Shown here in pieces: positions 32,429-35,596 of a DNA stretch of 35,596 bases (positions within the stretch are counted from its first letter, which is position 1; every line of letters begins with the position of its first letter). This DNA comes from Cytophagia bacterium. GTDB taxonomy: Bacteria > Bacteroidota > Bacteroidia > Cytophagales > Spirosomataceae. The stretch spans positions 1 to 35,596 of the forward strand of contig REAB01000080.1 of NCBI GenBank assembly GCA_004293645.1, written 5' to 3'. A program made the position numbers and the translations under genes. The notes beneath the pieces are model-generated. The model was not told where the DNA came from, made no database searches, and worked only from the letters and a program-made list of their open reading frames with translations.

Positions 32429-34234
32429 ATGGCTCATTCATTTTATTCAAAACGCGACCTGCAATTTAATTTATACGAACTGCTCAATGCCGAGCAATTG
32501 ACGCAATACGGCTACTATCAAGACCACGACCGCGAGTCGTTTGAGATGATTTTGGACGCTGCCGAGCAGATTTCCGAAAAAATGCTGCGACCGCTCCTGA
32601 CCGAAATGGACCGCCAAGAACCGCAACTGGTGGACGGTAAAATAAGGGTGCATGAGGGTATGAAAGCCATTGTGAAACGTTTTGGCGAAGACGGCTGGAT
32701 AAACGCCTTGTTTAGCTACGAAGAAGGCGGCCAACAGTTGCCCATTACAGTACAAAATGCGGCGGCTTTTATTTTTCAAGCGGCCAATTATTCGGCCAGC
32801 GTGTTTCCGTTCTTAACCACGGGCGCGTCCAACTTGATTCGGACTTTTGGCAGCAAGCAACTCATTGATACCTACACGCCGCTCATGTACAGCGGCGCGT
32901 GGCAGGGTACGATGGCCCTCACCGAACCCGACGCAGGTAGCTCATTATCAGACATTAGCACCTCGGCAGAACCCACCGATGAGGAAGGGACGTACAGAAT
33001 AAAAGGCCAAAAAATTTATATTTCTTGCGGCGACCACGACGCTTGCGAAAACGTGATTCATTTGATGTTGGCCAAAATAAAAGGTGGGCCCGCTGGCACA
33101 AAAGGCATTTCGCTGTTTGTAGTGCCGCAAAAAAGATTGATTGTTGATGCCAATCAGAACCTAATCGATAACGACGTTCAAACGGCTGGAGTTTATCATA
33201 AAATGGGCTACAAAGGCGCGCCCATTGCGCATTTGATGGTGGGTTCAAACGACAACTGCTTGGGTTATTTGGTGGGCGAGCCGCACAAAGGCTTGAACTA
33301 TATGTTTCAGATGATGAACGAAGCCCGCGTGGGCGTGGGCACCAACGCCGTCGCCATTGGCACTGCCGCCTACTACGCCTCGCTCCAATACGCCAAAGAA
33401 CGCCCCCAAGGTCGCCTCATTTCCGACAAAGACCCCAGCAAGCCGCAGTCGCTTATTGTGCGCCATGCCGACGTAAAACGAATGTTGCTGTTCCAAAAAT
33501 CTATTGTGGAGGGCGCGTTATCTTTGCTGTTGCAGTGCGGTTTGTGGAGCGATTTGGCGCACGTAGCCGAGGGCGAAACCAAAGAACGCGCCGAACTATT
33601 GCTCGATTTGCTCACGCCCATTGCCAAAAGTTACCCGTCTGAAATGTGTTGCCAAACCACGAGTGCGGCGGTGCAGATTTTGGGCGGCGCGGGCTACACC
33701 ACCGACTTCCCCGTGGAGCAATTTTACCGCGAAGCCCGCATTCACCCCATTCACGAAGGCACAACGGGTATTCACGGGCTGGATTTGCTGGGGCGTAAAA
33801 TTGTGATGAAAAATGGCAAAGCCGTGCAGTATTTGATGCAGGAAATGTACCAAACAATAGTGGCAGCCCGCTCGGTTTCGGGCCTTGAAAATAAGGCCAA
33901 TGAGTTGGAAGAATCGGTAACGACTCTTTCCAAAACTACTGCGCATTTACTATCAATTGCCCCGCAAAATACCGAGCTATTTTTGGCCGATGCCACGCTC
34001 TATTTAGAAATGTTTGGCATCACAACCATTGCTTGGCAGTGGCTCAAACAAGCTACCGTTGCGGCGCAAGCGTTGCCCAACGCGACGGCCGAAGCCGAGC
34101 AAAATTTTTATCAAGGCAAATTGATGGCGGCGCGGTACTTTTTTGAATATGAGTTAGTTAAAGTTCAATCGTTGGCCACACGGCTACTGAGCCACGACCA
34201 CGTAACCGTTGAAATGCAAACCGCTTGGTTTTGA
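32429..34234 (+). CDS. Acyl-CoA dehydrogenase
   Basis: A 601-residue FAD-dependent enzyme introducing the C2-C3 double bond into acyl-CoA in beta-oxidation; cytoplasmic. The N-terminal helical domain spans about 1-155. The flavin-binding motif ALTEPDAGSSLSDI starts at about 163, followed by the middle beta domain and GYKGAPIAHLMVG. The C-terminal helical domain contains AAVQILGGAGYTTDFPVEQF, YREARIHPIHEGTTGIHGLD and LLGRK; E443 is a good candidate for the catalytic base. The extra C-terminal region (about 460-601) matches the long-chain or broad-specificity group with an AcylCoA_DH C-terminal domain. The ATG at 32429 is chosen over 32339, which lies in an inverted repeat. No partner beta-oxidation gene is adjacent. 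Confidence 0.93.
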   Translation: MAHSFYSKRDLQFNLYELLNAEQLTQYGYYQDHDRESFEMILDAAEQISEKMLRPLLTEMDRQEPQLVDGKIRVHEGMKAIVKRFGEDGWINALFSYEEGGQQLPITVQNAAAFIFQAANYSASVFPFLTTGASNLIRTFGSKQLIDTYTPLMYSGAWQGTMALTEPDAGSSLSDISTSAEPTDEEGTYRIKGQKIYISCGDHDACENVIHLMLAKIKGGPAGTKGISLFVVPQKRLIVDANQNLIDNDVQTAGVYHKMGYKGAPIAHLMVGSNDNCLGYLVGEPHKGLNYMFQMMNEARVGVGTNAVAIGTAAYYASLQYAKERPQGRLISDKDPSKPQSLIVRHADVKRMLLFQKSIVEGALSLLLQCGLWSDLAHVAEGETKERAELLLDLLTPIAKSYPSEMCCQTTSAAVQILGGAGYTTDFPVEQFYREARIHPIHEGTTGIHGLDLLGRKIVMKNGKAVQYLMQEMYQTIVAARSVSGLENKANELEESVTTLSKTTAHLLSIAPQNTELFLADATLYLEMFGITTIAWQWLKQATVAAQALPNATAEAEQNFYQGKLMAARYFFEYELVKVQSLATRLLSHDHVTVEMQTAWF

Positions 34235-34275
34235 AAAATACAAACACGCCATCAAACATATTTTCGACCTAAAAT

Positions 34276-35130
34276 TTAGTGCATTCCCGCGTTTTTTTCA
34301 CCAGCCTCTACCCGAATGGGCAGGTTGTTTTCGGCAGGGGGGAGCGGGCAGGTGGCATACGTACTAAACGCGCAGGGCGGATTGATGGCTTTGTTAAAAT
34401 CAAGCGTTACTTTTCCCGTTTCGTCGGGTTTGTCGGCATATAAAAAACGCCCCGCGCCGTAGGTTTCAACACCCGCCGTTTTGTCCTTAAAAATCAAAAA
34501 TAACTTGCCATCGCCTGCATCAGTTGCGGCCAATCGGTAGGTTTTCTGGTTTATTGTAAAAACCGCGTGGCCGAGCAATGGCTGTTGGCTCGTGAGGCCA
34601 ATCACGTCGGTAATGGCAATGGTTTTGGGCGTTTGGGGCGCTTCAAAGGTTGCTGTTATCTTCCAATCTTCACGCACCGCAAACCGCTCAACTCCCTTAA
34701 ATTGCGCCACAACGGGGTTTGCTAAGTCGCGCAGCCGCACACCATATTTAGGCCCACGCTTGATGATAAACCACCGCAATGCCCCGTGTTGCATCGTAAT
34801 AGCTTTGCCGTTTTCAAACACATATTCGGGTGTAGTCGGGGCGTTTTTTAGTTCAATATCAACTCCTTTTTGTGTTTTTAGGCTCACTTTGCCGCCTTTG
34901 AGCGTTAAAACTCCCAATTTCTTGGGCGATTTTTCAGGAAAAACAAGTGCATTTGAAGCGGCACTTCCAAACGAATTGTCGCCTTCGTTGAGCCAAAAAA
35001 GCCCCGCTAAATTGAGCCAACCATCTTCGCTTTTAAGGCTTTCAATGCGGTGTTGGTGCCAAGTGTCGTAGTCGTCGGAAGTGGTAATGGCTACGAATGA
35101 GAGTAAAATTGCAACGAAAATCGGTTTCAT
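34276..35130 (-). CDS. DUF1684 domain-containing secreted protein
   Basis: A 284-residue protein with a signal peptide (MKPIFVAILLSFVAITTS). Family hallmarks are WHQHRIESLKSEDGWLNLAG followed by LFWLNEGDNSFGS, the central RDLANPVVAQFKGVERFAV, and the strongly conserved C-terminal block LDFNKAINPPCAFSTYATCP followed by LPPAENNLPI. The family is widespread in Bacteroidota and Actinobacteria, and its biochemical role is not established. The conserved two-Cys block suggests a structural or metal site. It is convergent with the acyl-CoA dehydrogenase, 41 bp apart. A TATATTCG box just upstream on the minus strand may be its -7 element. Confidence 0.9.
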   Translation of the reverse strand: MKPIFVAILLSFVAITTSDDYDTWHQHRIESLKSEDGWLNLAGLFWLNEGDNSFGSAASNALVFPEKSPKKLGVLTLKGGKVSLKTQKGVDIELKNAPTTPEYVFENGKAITMQHGALRWFIIKRGPKYGVRLRDLANPVVAQFKGVERFAVREDWKITATFEAPQTPKTIAITDVIGLTSQQPLLGHAVFTINQKTYRLAATDAGDGKLFLIFKDKTAGVETYGAGRFLYADKPDETGKVTLDFNKAINPPCAFSTYATCPLPPAENNLPIRVEAGEKNAGMH

Positions 35131-35200
35131 CTTTGTTAAATTTTGGTTCGAATATAATGCTATTCCTTTTCAGAGGGTAAGTAGTTGCGTAAAATGAGGC

Positions 35201-35252
35201 GCGGGGCCGCCCGTGCGGTTCGCCGCTGCGACGCGGGGCCGCCCGTGCGGTT
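35201..35252. repeat. GC-rich 20-bp tandem repeat
   Basis: GCGGGGCCGCCCGTGCGGTT occurs exactly at 35201-35220 and 35233-35252, separated by 12 bases containing CGCCGCTGCG. The block is far more GC-rich than its flanks and occupies the place that in the left copy of the dispersed element is a short GGGCG link. Confidence 0.85.
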
Positions 35253-35261
35253 GGCCGCCGC

Positions 35262-35313
35262 CATGCTATTATTATTGGTGGCACGACTGATTTAATACGC
35301 TCAATAAAAGCAT
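35262..35313. repeat. Inverted copy of the dispersed element (right copy)
   Basis: This 52-bp segment is the reverse complement of 1841-1892 with one mismatch (C at 35301 where the left copy predicts G). Together with TAAGTAGTTG at 35178-35187 and the GTTCGCCGCTGCGACGC match at 35218-35234, it defines a right copy of the element, lacking the second inner arm. Confidence 0.9.
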
Positions 35314-35596
35314 TTTTCGTTATTTTAAAATTTATAATTAGGTGATAACCAATGCTTTTGTAAAATATCAACCAAAAGGGAATAACTTTTTACATCAATT
35401 TTGCCAATAGCCCAAGCGTGCCACTCGTGCTTGCTTGCCGCAAAATGCAGCTATTGACTATGACTTTTGTTTAGTTTTTTAGTAAAAAAATGATAAAAAA
35501 TTGGCATCTTTCATATTGCTTCCAAAGTAGTTGACAGTTTTTGAGAAATTAGTCCACAAGCATATTGCCCACTAAACATGTAGTCGGAAAAATTAG

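Larger units (their letters stand above)
35131..35596. other. Right-end region with repeats and no gene
   Basis: No credible coding frame is present in these 466 bases. The left half holds TAAGTAGTTG (35178-35187), the GC-rich tandem repeat and the inverted copy of the 1796-1934 element. The rest, from about 35314, is AT-rich and shows no recognisable feature. It may include a promoter for a gene beyond the window. Confidence 0.6.

Noticed and set aside
1-35596. tRNA, rRNA or riboswitch genes
   Set aside because: No cloverleaf with a T-loop motif, no rRNA-like block and no known riboswitch core was recognised on either strand by eye; a covariance-model scan would be decisive.

Overview
The window looks like a chromosomal segment from a Bacteroidota bacterium, most likely Cytophagales/Spirosomaceae (Runella/Spirosoma/Dyadobacter-like). 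The grounds are two SusC/SusD pairs, an ECF sigma/FecR pair, TAnnTTTG-type -7 boxes without clear Shine-Dalgarno sequences, a VCBS/ASPIC-UnbV lipoprotein, GH95 and DUF4861 proteins, and abundant short REP-like intergenic repeats. This is inferred from protein families; no rRNA or tRNA is present to confirm it.

Layout. 1-45 holds the 5' end of a leftward gene, possibly an ISAs1-type transposase. 226-1707: divergent maf and a TraB/GumN-family protein. 1796-1934: a palindromic repeat. 2001-6745: a secreted GH95 alpha-L-fucosidase and a secreted dipeptidyl peptidase IV. 6929-9607: mutS, carrying an in-frame hairpin of octamer repeats. 9608-11945: a decayed carbohydrate-gene region with two different LacI C-terminal remnants around an intact DUF4861 gene, ending in a strong operator-like palindrome. 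11946-14808: a GH9-like secreted protein and a PhyH-family dioxygenase. 14967-15650: a frameshifted transposase remnant and an orphan C-terminal fragment. 15651-26314: ECF sigma factor, divergent FecR anti-sigma, STN-containing SusC, SusD, then a large VCBS lipoprotein behind a hairpin terminator. 26454-31999: a secreted cyclophilin, then a second SusC/SusD pair without its own sigma/anti-sigma. 32429-35130: an acyl-CoA dehydrogenase and a convergent DUF1684 protein. 35131-35596: repeats and no gene.

How it works together. The sigma/FecR/SusC(STN)/SusD block is a classical trans-envelope signalling and uptake unit: substrate binding at the outer membrane is relayed by the STN domain to FecR, which controls the sigma factor. 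The substrate cannot be read from the sequence because no degradative enzyme lies in the block. The GH95 and DPP IV genes suggest scavenging of fucosylated glycans and peptides. The DUF4861/GH9-like region looks like a remodelled polysaccharide locus that has lost its LacI regulator.

The least explained material is the repeat content. It includes 52-bp inverted copies of one sequence about 33 kb apart, octamer arrays inside two genes and one intergenic region, and TTTGTCA-ended inverted repeats, one of which lies at the LacI breakpoint. I did not find a clearly new multi-gene system.
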